NCBI RefSeq assembly: GCF_000153165.2
Contig: NC_014472.1
Location: 3,034,001 to 3,098,000 of the forward strand
Direction of reading: 5' to 3'
Source: Maribacter sp. HTCC2170
GTDB taxonomy: Bacteria > Bacteroidota > Bacteroidia > Flavobacteriales > Flavobacteriaceae
DNA: 64,000 bases
How positions within the stretch are numbered: position 1 is the stretch's first letter; each line of letters begins with the position of its first letter. Positions 35,770-45,428 of the stretch are shown here, one piece after another. The notes below the pieces were generated by a model. That model was not told the origin of the DNA. It did not search any database and worked only from the letters and a program-made list of their open reading frames with translations. The translations under genes were made by a program, and so were the position numbers.

Positions 35770-38550
35770 CTAGAATTTAAAATTATATGTTATTGAAGGA
35801 ATTGGTATGGAAAAAATTGAACTTTTATAAGCCTTTACCTCTCCCTGCTCCGAGACAAAAAATACTGAATAAGGATTGGCCCTACCCAATACGTTGTAAA
35901 CAGAAACATTCCAAAAGCTGTGGGCAAACTTTTTGATTTTATGATTTCCTTCTATATTAATTCCGATATCCAATCTATAGTAATCAGGAATACGAAATTC
36001 GTTTCTGTTACTATAAAACACATATTCCGAATCCCTGAAATTATATTGGCCAATAGGATAAGTAATGGGCCTTCCCGTTTGATATGAGAAATTAACTGAG
36101 GCACTATAACGCCTGGTGAATTTATAATTAGCTACCAGACTAAGGTCATGCGGCTTATCATAATTGGAAGGGAAATAGGCACCTTCATTTATTCTTTCTT
36201 CGGCAAACTGCCCATCAAATCTAATCTCTGACCGTGAATAGGTATAACCCAACCAACCGTTGATTCTACCACTGTTTTTTCTTAAAAGGAACTCCAACCC
36301 ATAAGCTCTTCCTTCCCCTTGAAGAACCTCAGTCTCTATTTGGTCATTCAACAAAAGTTGAGCTCCAGTTTTAAAATCGAGAATATCAGTGGATTTTTTA
36401 TAATATCCTTCAAGGCTCAATTCATAATTATTGTCGTCAAAATTCTTGAAGAACCCTAAGGAATATTGACTGCCTTTTTGTGGTTCTATATTCGAATCGG
36501 AAAGTTTCCATGTATCAATTGGAGAAACTGTCGTTGTGTTACTCAAGGTATGAATATATTGGTACATACTATTATAACTGGCCTTGACCGAGAAGTCAGG
36601 AGTAAATAAATATCGTGCAGATGCCCTTATTTCAGGTCCACCGTAAGTCTCTATTACTTCATTTTTCCCGTAGCTGGTAGTACCAAGAAATGTTCCCTCA
36701 TTTTTTGGCTGATCAGCAATATAATTCCTTTGTTCAGATTCACCGAGTGCAGCAAAAAGTGAATAACGAATACCTGCACTCAATCCCAATTTTTCTGTTA
36801 CTTGAAAATTATCGCCTAAAAAAATGGCGGCCTCTAGACCACGTTCCTTAGGGATTGATGAAGAATTTATTACCGACTCTGAGCCCAAAGGTTCAATATA
36901 ACCTGGTTTAATCGAATACAATTTTGCAGATAGGCCGTAATCAATAGTATGAAGGGAATCTGGCAAATAATTAAGTTTTAGCTTAAGCTCGGTTTCATCA
37001 ATACTGTAGCCCAGGTTAAAATCGTTATTCGATAACCCATCATAGTCAATTTCAAAAGCATATTCACTATTGTTAAAAAGCAAATGGCCGCTATTTTTCT
37101 CATTAAATCTATGGTTCCATTCCAAAGAAAACAGTCTATTACTATATTGGTGAAGAGAATCTGTTGTAATACTAAAACTGTCTTTACTATAATGCCCAGT
37201 AGCTTTGATACTATTATTTTCGTCTATCTCATGGGTATAATTTGCAATCACATCGTAGAAAGATGCTTCACTATTTTTAAGGTCTTCATTTTCAAGGGAA
37301 CGAAGTATCCAATCGGAATATGCTCCCCGTCCCCCAATGACCAATGAAGATTTTTCCTCAACTATGGGAATTTGCAAAGCAATATTACTCGTTACAGGGC
37401 CTATAGAAGCTTCACCGGTAAACTTCTCCTTATTACCATCAATCGTCGATATATCGAAAACGGATGACAGCCTGCCCCCAAATTCAACAGGAATATTTCC
37501 TTTATAAATTTGGACACCTTTGGTAACAAACGGATTAAGTGCCTGAAAAATTCCAAAGAAATGAGTAGGGTTATATATCACCGAATTATCCAATAAAACC
37601 AGATTTTGGTCTGTTTTACCCCCTCTTACATTTAAGCCTGTAGCTCCTTCCCCTGCATTAGTTATTCCTGGAAGTTTGGTGGCTACAGAAAGAATGTTTC
37701 GCTCACCTAAAACCAGCGGAATGTCTTTACTCTCTTCTGCAACAATAATAGTTGTTCCAGTAATTTCTTCTTCTACATTTTTTCTTTGATCAGCCTCAAC
37801 CACAACTTCATCCAACTGTTCTATTCCTTCCTCTAAATCAAAATCCAATTGCCCATCGCTATAGATGATTACTCTCTTTTGTTGACTTTTGACTCCAAGC
37901 GCTTTGGTTTCTAAAATATTCAACCCTGGTGGCAAATCAATTTCGTAATAACCATCAACATTGGTTACGGTTCCTATTTTTCCATTCCTCACAAGCAAGG
38001 TCAAATCCCTAATTGGTCTTCCCGTCTCTAAATTCTTTATATATCCAGAAAGACGGTAGTTTTTTTGCCCATTTCGTAAACTTTCCTTACCAATGCGTAC
38101 AGTTTCAACCTCAAGTATTTCATCTGTACTATTCTGCCCATAAAAAACAGGGGTGAATATATTTTCCTGGGGTGCTTCTGAGATAGTAATCAATGTATCC
38201 TGTATTCCCTTTTTGAAGAAACCTCCCGGTAATTCATCGTAAATAATGTTGTTCTTACTCAGGATAACCTTTTTATCGTTTAGTACATAAAAATTTAAAG
38301 AAGTGTCTTTGAAGAGCTTATCAAGGATTTGATTTAGTGTGGCTTCTTTAAAATTACCTGAGGCTGACTTATCGACCAACCAATCGTTCAAATAATAAAA
38401 TTGATAATGGGTAGATTCTTCAATTTTAGCAAAAACTGATTCAATACTGATTTCATTGAAGGAAATGGAAATTTTGGTAGTATCCTGCTGAGCCATTGCA
38501 AGATTACCTAAGAAAAACAAATAGAAGACAAATATGACCCTTTTCATCAT
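35770..38550 (-). CDS. TonB-dependent receptor with STN domain, module 2
   Basis: The 926-residue outer-membrane receptor has a signal peptide to about residue 20 and an STN domain at about 25-105 (ISFNEISIESVFAKIEES...). A carboxypeptidase-like beta-sandwich is near 160-245 (LSGYIKNLETGRPIRDLTLLV). The plug is near 250-380 (GLNVRGGKTDQNLVLLDNSVIYNPTHFFG). The barrel ends VYNVLGRANPYSVFF...ITYNFKF. STN domains normally pass a ligand signal to a FecR-type anti-sigma factor, but no sigma or anti-sigma gene is in the window. A promoter-like pair lies upstream at 38642-38672. Paralogue at 41702-44443. Ligand unknown. Confidence 0.92.
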   Translation of the reverse strand: MMKRVIFVFYLFFLGNLAMAQQDTTKISISFNEISIESVFAKIEESTHYQFYYLNDWLVDKSASGNFKEATLNQILDKLFKDTSLNFYVLNDKKVILSKNNIIYDELPGGFFKKGIQDTLITISEAPQENIFTPVFYGQNSTDEILEVETVRIGKESLRNGQKNYRLSGYIKNLETGRPIRDLTLLVRNGKIGTVTNVDGYYEIDLPPGLNILETKALGVKSQQKRVIIYSDGQLDFDLEEGIEQLDEVVVEADQRKNVEEEITGTTIIVAEESKDIPLVLGERNILSVATKLPGITNAGEGATGLNVRGGKTDQNLVLLDNSVIYNPTHFFGIFQALNPFVTKGVQIYKGNIPVEFGGRLSSVFDISTIDGNKEKFTGEASIGPVTSNIALQIPIVEEKSSLVIGGRGAYSDWILRSLENEDLKNSEASFYDVIANYTHEIDENNSIKATGHYSKDSFSITTDSLHQYSNRLFSLEWNHRFNEKNSGHLLFNNSEYAFEIDYDGLSNNDFNLGYSIDETELKLKLNYLPDSLHTIDYGLSAKLYSIKPGYIEPLGSESVINSSSIPKERGLEAAIFLGDNFQVTEKLGLSAGIRYSLFAALGESEQRNYIADQPKNEGTFLGTTSYGKNEVIETYGGPEIRASARYLFTPDFSVKASYNSMYQYIHTLSNTTTVSPIDTWKLSDSNIEPQKGSQYSLGFFKNFDDNNYELSLEGYYKKSTDILDFKTGAQLLLNDQIETEVLQGEGRAYGLEFLLRKNSGRINGWLGYTYSRSEIRFDGQFAEERINEGAYFPSNYDKPHDLSLVANYKFTRRYSASVNFSYQTGRPITYPIGQYNFRDSEYVFYSNRNEFRIPDYYRLDIGINIEGNHKIKKFAHSFWNVSVYNVLGRANPYSVFFVSEQGEVKAYKSSIFSIPIPSITYNFKF

Positions 38551-38641
38551 TAATTAATCTTAAGCTACTTCGTATGGAAATCAGACAAAGACAAGTTTTT
38601 TTGTTGTTGAGTTTTAAAGATTTGAATGAGCTATTGGTTAT

Positions 38642-38672
38642 CTAAAATAGGGAATAAATGACAATACTCAAA
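38642..38672 (-). promoter_or_regulatory. Bacteroidota-type promoter upstream of receptor module 2
   Basis: On the minus strand TTTG (38672-38669), a 19-base spacer and TATTTTAG (38649-38642; five of six consensus positions of TAnnTTTG). It lies about 90 bases before the receptor ATG, in the 167-base gap between the two modules, so module 2 can be expressed on its own. Confidence 0.5.
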
Positions 38673-38717
38673 AAGTTGATTTCGCACAGCGATTATGGCC
38701 TTAACCATCTTCTCGTT

Positions 38718-40499
38718 TTATTTCACCCTAAAATCTGTCTTTAAAGAAATAGGTATTCCATCCTCAGTAATCCCCTCAACACAAATTTCAAAAACACCAT
38801 TAACATCGGAAGTATAAAAATCTATTATTTTGGAGTTTTCCTTGAGTTCAATCATTGGAATCCATAGTAATTGGTACCTAAAATCGGGCAAATGGTCAAT
38901 ACTCGTATTCACCCCCTCTACATATTCCTGATGAAAGTAGCTTTTTTGCCTTAATGGACCGAACATTTCATAGGCGCCTATCTCCTCGTTTTGGTATAAT
39001 GAGGGAAACGAGCCATCTAAGGTTTCAAAGGCAATCACGCCACTATATGATTGGGGGCCCATTTTTAGATTACGACTCATTACACTTATTTTCTTAACCT
39101 TTCGGGCATCATATTCCAATATACCTGTATGATCTTGAAGCAAAAGTCCGTCTACCATGACCATAGGCTGTATCCTTATTCCTGAAATATTCTCATACCC
39201 TTTGATTTGTAACTCTGATTCACCGTTAGAACTTTTAGTTGTCTTGACATTATCCACCACTTCTAGTATAACCTCTTTAATAGTGTTAAACCGCGTATAA
39301 TCGTCAAGATCGTATACCTGATTATATTTTTGATAAAATTGCTTTGTATTGTAGATGGGACTAAAAGTATCTGATTTTACGTCTAAAAAAGCGTTTTCTA
39401 TCTGATTATGTATACTTCGCTCTACGAGTAATTCTGCCATTTGAGGGGAAAATTCCAAACTATTGAACTTAAAACTTGGTACTGACGGGGATTGGTTATT
39501 CCCCATTATTATTTTATTCTTATTTCCATCCTCGCTTAAAATCTGGATATGAGCAGAACTTTGGTCGGATACTTTATCCAAATTAAAGTAAAACATACCA
39601 TCTTCATTTGTTTTTGCAATTTTAATCACATAATCTTTTCCTGGTATCGATAAAGCCACTTTTTGATTACTGACAGAAACATCGGTCGTTTTGGATATGA
39701 CCTTGCCAAAAAGGATTTCCCCTCTTAACTCCGGTAAATAAATGGAATCGTTGCCAATTGGTGAATTGGGGCCCAACCTAGAAATACTTTTCAAGAACAT
39801 TTCTGCACTCATCGGTACGGGAGCGGTAATCCCATCTTTCTTTCGGACTGAAATAGAATAATTTCCATACCCTCCAGTATCATCAAGGTTCTGTATTGTA
39901 AGCCGTACCTTTGCCCGTCTACTAACGGTTGCTCTGTCCGTTTTGATATTAATTTTATCAAAATCAGTCCTGGAGTCTTTCTTACCATCATTGATTGGAT
40001 CATTGATGGTAGAATCGACCTCAGATGATTTTATTTGTTCCGAAATTAAATCTTGGTTTTTATGAAAGGGATTAACAATATTGATATCGCTTTTAAAGAA
40101 ATAGTCGGTACTACCGTTCTTCATCCATAAGGTATATCCCAGTAACTTGTAATTCCCAGTGGGAACTGATGTAGGGATAAAAAAATCTCCCTGGCCAACG
40201 CCCGATTTTAGCATTATTTTATGTCTAAAAATATGCTCTCCATTGGCACCAACAAGTTCAACGTAGGCAATTTTGCTTAAAGAACTTAGCAATTTCGAGT
40301 CGACATCCAAGCAATATATTGAATAATATAACTGTTCCCCAGCCAATAATAAACTTGCGTTATGATGAATATAAACCGTCTCCCCATGTAGTGCATTGTA
40401 CCCATTAATGTGTTCACTGTTTTTGACCACGGCCTGTGCATGAAGTACCAATGTACCCAACAACAATACCGCTAATAACCTTATTTTAGTTAAACTCAT
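38718..40499 (-). CDS. Secreted MG2-like protein with C-terminal TonB-plug-like domain, module 1
   Basis: The 593-residue paralogue of 32685-34472 has the same order: signal peptide (about 1-23, ending HAQA), an MG2-like strand domain (VYIHHNASLLLAGEQLYYSIYC ... GNYKLLGYTLWMKNG), a middle carboxypeptidase-like part (DYVIKIAKTNEDGMFYFNLD) and a plug-like end (DDYTRFNTIKEVILEVV, then MVDGLLLQDHTGILEYDARKVKKISVM...YSGVIAFET) without a barrel. It is 12 bases downstream of the DUF4249 gene. A plug-like domain in a soluble or surface protein could dock to the neighbouring receptor or to TonB; this is inference. Confidence 0.7.
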   Translation of the reverse strand: MSLTKIRLLAVLLLGTLVLHAQAVVKNSEHINGYNALHGETVYIHHNASLLLAGEQLYYSIYCLDVDSKLLSSLSKIAYVELVGANGEHIFRHKIMLKSGVGQGDFFIPTSVPTGNYKLLGYTLWMKNGSTDYFFKSDINIVNPFHKNQDLISEQIKSSEVDSTINDPINDGKKDSRTDFDKINIKTDRATVSRRAKVRLTIQNLDDTGGYGNYSISVRKKDGITAPVPMSAEMFLKSISRLGPNSPIGNDSIYLPELRGEILFGKVISKTTDVSVSNQKVALSIPGKDYVIKIAKTNEDGMFYFNLDKVSDQSSAHIQILSEDGNKNKIIMGNNQSPSVPSFKFNSLEFSPQMAELLVERSIHNQIENAFLDVKSDTFSPIYNTKQFYQKYNQVYDLDDYTRFNTIKEVILEVVDNVKTTKSSNGESELQIKGYENISGIRIQPMVMVDGLLLQDHTGILEYDARKVKKISVMSRNLKMGPQSYSGVIAFETLDGSFPSLYQNEEIGAYEMFGPLRQKSYFHQEYVEGVNTSIDHLPDFRYQLLWIPMIELKENSKIIDFYTSDVNGVFEICVEGITEDGIPISLKTDFRVK

Positions 40500-40511
40500 T
40501 TTTCATAATCA

Positions 40512-41690
40512 TTAATCAATCCAAAATTCGGGAACCTCTGATTGTCCCAATACGGTACAATCCCCACATACCCTATTGACCACAAAATGGTTTTGAAAAC
40601 CATCTGTTAGATAAAACATTACTGTCCCATCATCTAATAATTTGCGAAGTAGAGCAGGATCCGGGGAAGTTTCAGCACAAGCATCTATAAAGCGCGGAAG
40701 GGGTTCGTTCGGGTAAAAATCCCTATAATTAAAAAACAAACTTTTGGTGGTTACGGAAGTAACATCAAAGTAACCCAATACCTTTTCATCTGGATAATCT
40801 TCCGAGTAGACATTACCACTAAAAAAACCAGGTTGTGTCTGTGATAAAATATTATCCTGCCCTGAAAAATCTTTCAATGTTTCTAAATAGGTATGTGTCG
40901 CTCTAGTAATTGCGAACTGTTTTACCCAAATACCATAGCGATGTAATAGTGTAAAATAATCATTGTTATTAATGAAACGAATTGGGTATTCAAGCGATTC
41001 TTCTAAATCGCTGCTCTTTGTACTATTAAAAATAATGGTGTTGGATTCGTCTGATTTATAGCAAACTCTTCCTCCGGGGGGATCCTTAGGTACTTGTATG
41101 GTTTCAAATTCATTTATCCATTGTAACGTAACATCCGTCCATTTGGGAGCAATGATTTTATACATTTCTTCATATTCATATCTGTAATACTTTGTTTCAT
41201 TGTTCGGAGGGTAAACCACATTTATTGACATCCCCTCTTCCCCAACATCATTGAAGGTTTTTGTTGCCTTCAAATCAAAAAATGGGTCTGAAGGTGGTGC
41301 CATTGTAGGATCTGAAGTATAATTTCTGCCATCAGTTGTGGTAATGAGCAATTGATATGATACTCCTGGTTGGGCACCAAAAGCAAAAGTTGAAACATAC
41401 TTGCCTGGCAATACCTCCTGAAAAGGATATTCTACCATAGAACCATCAACTACCTTGATTGCGGCCCCTTCTTCCGGTGCTCGAACAAATTCCTCAAATT
41501 GAAATGTGCTGCTCAAGTGAATTTCCTGATTCTTGACCTCATCAGTAATTGTCGCATCGATTACCATAATCTTCTCAAACAACTGTGTTGTGGCCTCAAA
41601 AGGTTCTACACACCCATATACCAGCAAGCATAACACCAACATTTGGGCATAATGTTTAACAGTTGTATTTAATGGGCAGAGCCTTGACAT
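40512..41690 (-). CDS. DUF4249 lipoprotein, module 1
   Basis: The 392-residue lipoprotein has its lipobox cysteine at C27 (LLVYGCVEP). It shares with its paralogue at 34465 the opening MVIDATITDEVKNQEIHLSSTFQ pattern, GVSYQLLITTTDGRNYTSD, the central YFTLLHRYGIWVKQF and the closing VCGDCTVLGQSEVPEFWID. The cysteine pair in VCGDC is conserved in both copies. It lies 11 bases after the receptor and 12 before the MG2/plug-like gene, so the three are one transcriptional unit. Expected role: surface partner of the receptor. Confidence 0.85.
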   Translation of the reverse strand: MSRLCPLNTTVKHYAQMLVLCLLVYGCVEPFEATTQLFEKIMVIDATITDEVKNQEIHLSSTFQFEEFVRAPEEGAAIKVVDGSMVEYPFQEVLPGKYVSTFAFGAQPGVSYQLLITTTDGRNYTSDPTMAPPSDPFFDLKATKTFNDVGEEGMSINVVYPPNNETKYYRYEYEEMYKIIAPKWTDVTLQWINEFETIQVPKDPPGGRVCYKSDESNTIIFNSTKSSDLEESLEYPIRFINNNDYFTLLHRYGIWVKQFAITRATHTYLETLKDFSGQDNILSQTQPGFFSGNVYSEDYPDEKVLGYFDVTSVTTKSLFFNYRDFYPNEPLPRFIDACAETSPDPALLRKLLDDGTVMFYLTDGFQNHFVVNRVCGDCTVLGQSEVPEFWID

Positions 41691-41701
41691 TTTATTTTAT
41701 A

Positions 41702-44443
41702 TTAGAATTTAAAATTATAGGTTATAGTAGGAACAGGAATAGAGAATATGGAACTTTTATAAGCCCTTACCCGCCTATTTTCTGTGACGAAAAATACCGA
41801 ATATGGGTTATTCCTGCCCAATACATTATATACTGAAATGTTCCAAAAACTATGGGCGAACTTTTTTATCTTATGGTTACCCTCAACATTAAAGCTAATA
41901 TCCAAACGATAATAATCCGGTATCCTGAATTTATTACGATCACTATAAACCACAAATTCTTCCCCTCTGTAGACATAATTACCTATCGGATAGGTTATAG
42001 GCCTTCCTGTTTGATAAACAAAATTGGCAGAGAAGCTATAGCGTTTGCTTAGTTTATAATTGGTGACCAAGCTTATGTCATGGGGTTTATCAAAATTAGC
42101 AGGGAAATATTCCCCGTTATTAATCTGTTCGTCCCTAAAATCACTATCGAATTTAATCAGTGATCGAGAATAAGTGTAGCCTAACCAACCATTAAGCTTT
42201 CCTGAATTTTTCTTGAGTAGAAACTCAATACCATAAGACTTCCCCTCTCCTTGGAACACCTCTGTCTCTATTGCCTCGTTGAGCAAAAGCTCAGAACCAA
42301 CTTTATAGTCAATAATATCGGTAGATTTCTTGTAATAGGTCTCTGCACTCAACTCAAACAAGTTACCATCATAATTCTTGTATATTCCCAAAGAAAACTG
42401 ATTGGCCTTTTGTGGCTTTATATTTAAATCTGATAGTTTCCAGGTATCTGTTGGGGATACAGTGGTGTTGTTTGATAAGGTATGAATATACTGAAATGTG
42501 TTCCCATAACTTGCCTTAACGGACAAATCCGGGGCCAAGAAATATCTTGTAGACAATCTGAATTCCGGACCGCCATATGTTTTGATTGCTTCATTTTTGT
42601 CGTAGTCACGAACTTCTACCAAGGTATTTTCAGATTTGGGCACGTCCTCTTCATAAACACGTTGCATTCCTTCCCCCAGTGCTGTGAACATTGAATATCT
42701 AAAACCTAAATTCATCAAGAACTTTTCGCTTATTTTAAATTCATCGGAAATAAATATGGCTGATTCAAGTCCTTTTTCCTTTGGAATTGTAATGTCTTCT
42801 ATTATTGATTTATAATTTCCAGGGTTCACCTTGTATAACTTACTTGAAAGGCCATACCCAAAATTATGTGCAGCGCTATGGTTGTATCTAAACTTGAGTT
42901 TAACCTCTGTCTCATCAATATCATATCCTAAATCAAAATCGTTGGGGGAATTGTCATCAAATGCAATATTGAATTTATAATTGCTGTTCGATAGCAACAG
43001 GCTTGAACTGTGCTTTTTATTGAATCGACGATCCCATCTCAGGGAAATCAATCCATTACTATACCCGTATAATGAATCTGAAGTAATATTGAATGCATCT
43101 TTACTATAATATCCTGTTAATCGAACATCATTTTTCTTGTTTATATTATGGTGATATTTGACTATTCCATCGTAAAATGAAGCATTGCTTTTTTTCAACG
43201 AGGCGTCTTTTAATGAGCGCAATATCCATTTTGAGTAGGTTGCCCTAGCCCCGACCAATAACGAGGCTTTATCTTTTATCAATGGGATTTCAAGGGTGAG
43301 ATTACTGGTAACGGGTCCTAAAGAAGCTTCACCACCAAACTTTTCCTTGTTTCCGTCCTTGGTATTGATATCAAAAACCGAAGATAATCGACCCCCATAT
43401 TCTGCAGGGATGCTTCCTTTATAAATATTTACACTACCTGTGGTAAAGGGGTTTAAAGCTGAAAAAATTCCAAAAAAGTGAGCGGGGTTGTATATCAAGG
43501 CATTGTCCAAGAGAATCAAATTTTGATCGGTTTTTCCCCCTCGCACATTAAAGCCCGAGGCCCCTTCCCCTGCCGTTGTAATCCCTGGTAAGGTAGTTGC
43601 TACCTTAAGAATGTCTCGTTCGCCTAAAACCAATGGAATGGTCTTTATTTTTTTTACCTCAATCTGAGCTACTCCAGTAATGGCCCTATCAACATTTTTT
43701 GCTGCATCTGCCTCAACAATTACCTCATCCAAAACTTCTAAACTTTCGTTCAATTCAAAATTCAAGTTACCGTCGTTGAAAATAATTACATTCCGCACCA
43801 ATTTCTCAATACCAAGAGTGCTAAGTTCTAATTGATTATAGCCCGCAGGGAGTTCCAGTGAATAAAAACCATTAGCGTCAGTCATAGTACCAATATCACT
43901 TCCTTTGACAACAATGGCCAGATTAATAATCTTTTCATTGGTTCGCGTATTCTGGGCATAGCCACTAAGTAAAAACTTTCTTGTTTTATTATTTGGATCC
44001 TCTTTTCCTACCCTAGAGGTTTCAATGTTCTGGGTTCCTTTGCGTTCCATAACAAAAATAGGCGCTGGTCTAGGTTCTACTTCAGTTACAAATGAACCCT
44101 CTTCTTCATTGGCCCTAAAATTCTTAAGTAAATCATCATAAATGAGCACATTGCGAGTCAATACAATCTTGTTTTCAGAGGTTATATAAAAATTAATCAC
44201 TGCATCCTTAAAAAGATCCTTTAGTAAATCCTCAATGATGACATTTTCATAGTTCTTTGTCACGGTTTGATTTTCTATCCAAGTATCTACATAATAGAAT
44301 TGAAAACCAGTAAGCTCCTCAAGGTTGTTCAAAGCATCATTTAGGGTGATATTTTCAAAATTTATCGATATTTTGACAGGAGCGTCTTGAGCTTTGGCTA
44401 CTTGAAACCCTATTAATAAAATGATATAGATATAATTCTTCAT
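41702..44443 (-). CDS. TonB-dependent receptor with STN domain, module 1
   Basis: The 913-residue receptor has a signal peptide (1-18), an STN domain (about 22-105, INFENITLNDALNNLEELTGFQFYYVD), a carboxypeptidase-like domain (about 155-240), a plug (about 245-375, FNVRGGKTDQNLILLDNALIYNPAHFFG) and a barrel ending in TITYNFKF. It is similar along its whole length to the receptor at 35770-38550, which shows a duplication of the entire three-gene block. Its ATG overlaps the end of the 44440-45207 gene by four bases, so that gene belongs to the same message. Ligand unknown. Confidence 0.92.
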   Translation of the reverse strand: MKNYIYIILLIGFQVAKAQDAPVKISINFENITLNDALNNLEELTGFQFYYVDTWIENQTVTKNYENVIIEDLLKDLFKDAVINFYITSENKIVLTRNVLIYDDLLKNFRANEEEGSFVTEVEPRPAPIFVMERKGTQNIETSRVGKEDPNNKTRKFLLSGYAQNTRTNEKIINLAIVVKGSDIGTMTDANGFYSLELPAGYNQLELSTLGIEKLVRNVIIFNDGNLNFELNESLEVLDEVIVEADAAKNVDRAITGVAQIEVKKIKTIPLVLGERDILKVATTLPGITTAGEGASGFNVRGGKTDQNLILLDNALIYNPAHFFGIFSALNPFTTGSVNIYKGSIPAEYGGRLSSVFDINTKDGNKEKFGGEASLGPVTSNLTLEIPLIKDKASLLVGARATYSKWILRSLKDASLKKSNASFYDGIVKYHHNINKKNDVRLTGYYSKDAFNITSDSLYGYSNGLISLRWDRRFNKKHSSSLLLSNSNYKFNIAFDDNSPNDFDLGYDIDETEVKLKFRYNHSAAHNFGYGLSSKLYKVNPGNYKSIIEDITIPKEKGLESAIFISDEFKISEKFLMNLGFRYSMFTALGEGMQRVYEEDVPKSENTLVEVRDYDKNEAIKTYGGPEFRLSTRYFLAPDLSVKASYGNTFQYIHTLSNNTTVSPTDTWKLSDLNIKPQKANQFSLGIYKNYDGNLFELSAETYYKKSTDIIDYKVGSELLLNEAIETEVFQGEGKSYGIEFLLKKNSGKLNGWLGYTYSRSLIKFDSDFRDEQINNGEYFPANFDKPHDISLVTNYKLSKRYSFSANFVYQTGRPITYPIGNYVYRGEEFVVYSDRNKFRIPDYYRLDISFNVEGNHKIKKFAHSFWNISVYNVLGRNNPYSVFFVTENRRVRAYKSSIFSIPVPTITYNFKF

Positions 44444-45207
44444 TTCAATTCAAGGGTCTGCTCTGTGGATACTAACCTATTCACATGTTCCAATAAAAAC
44501 AATAAATAATCCTCTTGCTCCATTCGACCAGAAGATTTTTTGGAATGTGTATTTAATTGTCTTTTGTACTTCGGAAAAATGTCAATAATATCTTTTTTCT
44601 TCTCCACTCTATAATAGACGTGGTCGTACATCACATAATAACTGTTATCATCAATGAAATCATGGTAAACCCATCTGTCACCTAAACGATCCAATTTATC
44701 TTTTCTATGCTTTTTATATAGTTTTAATTGACCGTAATCGTTTAAAACTTCGAAAAAACCATGCAAACTTTGATCGTTGTTACCATAAGTATTTAACTTA
44801 ACAAATGTGATTTTTCCAATAATGAACTTATTTATTTTATCATTTTCAAGTCTTAATGTTTTGCGCCCATTAACAAGTACCACATCTTCATAAAGGTCAT
44901 ATTTCAACTTAACCAAATGATAAGGCTGTCCTTCGTAATAAAGTGTGCTGAGATGGAAACTTCTATTCATGAAAAACTTATGTTTACCATTGTTCATTCT
45001 ATATTTCTCGACCTCGATGACCCCATTGAAAAGATTTGTCCTCTTTGCATCTACAGCCCTATCGAACCATAAGTAACCATCAGTTTCTTGTATTTGAGAT
45101 TGGGATATTACAAATGAACTACAGAACAGGAATACACATAGCACTGCATTTTCCTTGCATTTAATATTTCTATTTATACTTTTTTTGAACAGATTGATGA
45201 ACTGCAT
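44440..45207 (-). CDS. Unrecognised secreted protein heading the receptor array
   Basis: The 255-residue protein has a hydrophobic export segment at about 20-36 (AVLCVFLFCSSFVISQ) and a mature domain rich in aromatic residues and lysines, without transmembrane segments. Visible features are HLSTLYYEGQPYHLVKLKYDLYEDVVLVNG near 85-115, and a basic region (KLYKKHRKDKLDRLGDRWVYHDFI) near 160-185. I do not recognise a family. It is the first gene of the array and overlaps the first receptor by four bases, so its product probably serves the receptor module; module 2 has no such gene. Confidence 0.6.
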   Translation of the reverse strand: MQFINLFKKSINRNIKCKENAVLCVFLFCSSFVISQSQIQETDGYLWFDRAVDAKRTNLFNGVIEVEKYRMNNGKHKFFMNRSFHLSTLYYEGQPYHLVKLKYDLYEDVVLVNGRKTLRLENDKINKFIIGKITFVKLNTYGNNDQSLHGFFEVLNDYGQLKLYKKHRKDKLDRLGDRWVYHDFIDDNSYYVMYDHVYYRVEKKKDIIDIFPKYKRQLNTHSKKSSGRMEQEDYLLFLLEHVNRLVSTEQTLELK

Positions 45208-45282
45208 TCTTACAAATGTATTGCGCTTGTAGACGACCTTTTACAAGGTACATATTATAGAATTAAAATAAGATTTATTCAA

Positions 45283-45304
45283 CAAAAAGGTTTTATTAAA
45301 ACCT
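45283..45304 (-). terminator. Intrinsic terminator after the penicillin acylase gene
   Basis: An inverted repeat with 8-bp arms around one central base (45288-45304) is followed on the minus strand by a U run (45287-45283). The tight centre means the real loop would be about five bases. It is 125 bases after the acylase stop and 76 bases before the next minus-strand gene. Confidence 0.6.
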
Positions 45305-45428
45305 CATGGCACCCTTAGTAAGTTTAGCCCATACATTGGTCATGAATAAAAGACTTTTGCAGTTCATCCAACCAGGATATATTTTGAATTATTTGTGGTT
45401 GTTTAGTATTCCTTTTAGAACCATTTCT

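Noticed and set aside
32685-45207. Reading the two receptor modules as polysaccharide utilisation loci
   Set aside because: There is no SusD homologue and no carbohydrate-active enzyme; the partners are DUF4249 and MG2/plug-like proteins.
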